Shown here piece after piece: positions 62,613 through 64,000 of a stretch of DNA of 64,000 bases. The notes below the pieces were generated by a model. It saw only the letters and a program-made list of their open reading frames with translations. It had not been told where the DNA came from and searched no databases. The DNA comes from Noviluteimonas gilva (GTDB lineage Bacteria; Pseudomonadota; Gammaproteobacteria; Xanthomonadales; Xanthomonadaceae): assembly GCF_009740395.1 (NCBI RefSeq), contig NZ_WOXT01000005.1:215552-279551 (forward strand), in the 5' to 3' direction. The position numbers and the translations under genes are program-made. Numbering within the stretch: position 1 is the first letter of the stretch; every line of letters starts with the position of its first letter.

Positions 62613-63929
62613 ATGGAATTCCCTGCTTTCGTATTCATTTCCGCGCTTGTCGCAGGCGGCCTCCTCGTCCCTGCGCAGGAAGCGCGCGCGGCCAACATTC
62701 CCGTCACCAATTGCAACAACACCGGCGCTGGCAGCCTGCGCAACGCAGCAGCCATCGCCGTCAGCGGCGACACGCTCGACCTCTCGGGCCTGTCCTGCAC
62801 GCGCATCACGCTCGCCAGCGAAATCGCGTTGCCGCAGAACACGATCCGCCTGCTCGGGCGCGACCGCCTTGCGATGACGCTGCACGGCAACCGCGTGACG
62901 CGCGTGCTGAACCATTCAGGCGCGGGCACGCTGACGCTCGAGCGTCTCAGCGTGTCGTACGGCTTCGTCAGCAACGGCGGCGCACGCGGCGGGTGCATCG
63001 TGTCGACCGGCAACATCACGCTGCGCCAATCGCGTGCGCACCATTGCACGGCCGAGGGCCGCGGCGGCCTCGAACCGACCGCGACCGGCGGCGCCCTGAT
63101 GGCCGACGGCAACATCCTGCTCGATCGAAGCAGCGTGTTCGAGAACGTCGCCGAAGCGATCAGCGATTCCTACGGCGGCGGCGTCGCTTCCGACGGCCGC
63201 ACCACGATGTTGTCGAGCCAGGTCTACAACAACCGAGGCGGAGACGGCGGCGGCGTGAGAGCCATCGGTGGCCTGCGCATGAGTTATTCGCTGCTGCAGA
63301 ACAACTACTCGTACGCCGAAGGGGGCGGCGCCAACGTGCGCGGCGACGCGGAGATCAACAAGTCGACGATCTCCGGCAACTACGCGAGCCAGGGCGCCGG
63401 TGGCCTGTGGCTCTTCGACGGCACGGTGGTCATCGCCGACAGCACGATCTCCGGCAACGGATCGACCTTCGTGGAAAGCGCGGTGTCGTTGATCCGCACC
63501 GATGCCTCGATCTTCAACAGTTCGATCGTTTTCAACGCCGAAGGCACGCAGGCCGGTGAGGAATGCTGGGGCGCGGTGTTCGGCAGTGCGCGCATGGAAA
63601 GCACCGTGGTCGCGGGCAATACGTGCGCCGGCACGGGGCCGCGCGACATCGGCGGCTTCGCCGACTTCGGCGACGCCATCACCGGCAGCCACAACTTCGT
63701 CGGCAGCTCCGCGTTGCCGTTGCCGCCCGACACGATCGTCTCGTCGGCACCGCTCGGCCTCGGCGCGCTCTCGAACAACGGCGGCCCGACGCGCACGCAC
63801 GCAGTGCTTGCGGGCAGCCCGCTGATCGATCGCGGCAACAACGTGCTGTCGCGATCCTTCGATCAGCGCGGCTCGCCCTTCGCGCGCACGCGCGGCGCGG
63901 CGCCGGACATCGGCGCATTCGAACGCTGA
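62613..63929 (+). CDS. Exported beta-helix protein (choice-of-anchor Q type)
   Basis: 438 residues. Start at 62613 with GGAG ten bases upstream; an in-frame TTG at 62580 is less likely. Signal peptide (FVFISALVAGGLLVPAQEARA). Repeats such as GGGVASDGRTTMLSSQVYNNRGGDGGGVRAIGG and STISGNYASQGAGGLWLFDG form a right-handed beta-helix. The end (NNGGPTRTHAVLAGSPLIDRGNN ... GAAPDIGAFER) is the choice-of-anchor Q signature. Likely cell-surface; ligand unknown. Confidence 0.87.
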   Translation: MEFPAFVFISALVAGGLLVPAQEARAANIPVTNCNNTGAGSLRNAAAIAVSGDTLDLSGLSCTRITLASEIALPQNTIRLLGRDRLAMTLHGNRVTRVLNHSGAGTLTLERLSVSYGFVSNGGARGGCIVSTGNITLRQSRAHHCTAEGRGGLEPTATGGALMADGNILLDRSSVFENVAEAISDSYGGGVASDGRTTMLSSQVYNNRGGDGGGVRAIGGLRMSYSLLQNNYSYAEGGGANVRGDAEINKSTISGNYASQGAGGLWLFDGTVVIADSTISGNGSTFVESAVSLIRTDASIFNSSIVFNAEGTQAGEECWGAVFGSARMESTVVAGNTCAGTGPRDIGGFADFGDAITGSHNFVGSSALPLPPDTIVSSAPLGLGALSNNGGPTRTHAVLAGSPLIDRGNNVLSRSFDQRGSPFARTRGAAPDIGAFER

Positions 63930-63936
63930 GTCAACA

Positions 63937-64000
63937 GGGGCGGGGGGGGGGGGGCGGGGGGGGCCCCCCACCACCCCCCCCGGGGGGGGGGGTTGTGGTG
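63937..64000. other. G/C homopolymer tail, probable sequencing or assembly artefact
   Basis: After the beta-helix stop the sequence is almost only runs of G and C for 60 bases, unlike anything else in the window. Confidence 0.75.

Overview
The window looks like chromosomal DNA of a high-GC gammaproteobacterium of the Xanthomonadaceae, most like Lysobacter or Luteimonas. I infer this from gene content and order: a LysC-LysA fusion next to the MurL/MurD2 L-glutamate ligase and epimerase pair, an rmlBACD block, a suf operon with an Rrf2 regulator at its head, an XanB-type bifunctional GDP-mannose enzyme, and a DUF2066-perM-hda block divergent from purM-purN. Nearly all the DNA is ordinary core genome. 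I see no insertion sequence, prophage, CRISPR array, tRNA or rRNA. The left edge cuts into cstA. The right edge dissolves into G and C homopolymers that look like a poor-quality contig end.

Layout. 1-3.3 kb: the end of cstA with its small ybdD-type partner, a secreted protein with a GYW-type domain, and a very small DRRK-repeat protein. 3.4-9.3 kb: peptide nutrition, with an OPT transporter and secreted S9 peptidase in one operon, divergent from a POT peptide symporter. 9.3-13.3 kb: dTDP-rhamnose synthesis (rmlBACD) and ssb. 13.8-18.1 kb: an orphan LuxR-type response regulator, a PilZ protein, and gcvP behind a tandem glycine riboswitch. 18.2-26.4 kb: ispB, a dienelactone hydrolase-like protein, the lysC-lysA/murL/murD2 operon and a PhzF-like protein. 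26.4-35.5 kb: a glycine-zipper protein, OsmC, an EF-G paralogue, an HU-type protein, two lipoproteins, a CBM9/DUF5916-like outer membrane protein, a SET-domain protein and a lipoprotein cytochrome c.

35.6-41.7 kb holds rrf2-sufB-sufC-sufD-sufS followed by a GNAT acetyltransferase and a Rieske protein, mostly with overlapping start and stop codons. The promoter carries a perfect inverted repeat around its -10 box. 41.8-45.6 kb is an iron-acquisition set: a Fiu-like TonB receptor, PiuC and a PepSY-type membrane protein, with a Fur-like palindrome upstream. 45.6-48.7 kb: HutD/Ves, ComEA-like, an M20 dipeptidase and GlsB. 48.8-54.8 kb: xanB-cysD-cysNC divergent from amgK-murU (GDP-mannose and PAPS supply against MurNAc recycling). 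54.9-61.8 kb: DUF2066-perM-hda divergent from purM-DUF2238-purN-DUF3108-DUF3108. 61.8-64 kb: an unusual inverted repeat, a DUF2277 gene and a beta-helix surface protein.

A recurring theme is the cell envelope: glutamate and diaminopimelate for peptidoglycan, MurNAc salvage, rhamnose and mannose nucleotides, and a polyprenyl diphosphate synthase. I did not find a clearly new multi-gene system. The best leads are the MurD2/MurL/LysC-LysA operon, the operator-promoter of the suf operon, the EF-G paralogue that lacks the catalytic histidine, the xanB-cysD-cysNC pairing, the SET-domain protein, and the long stem-loop near 61.85 kb.
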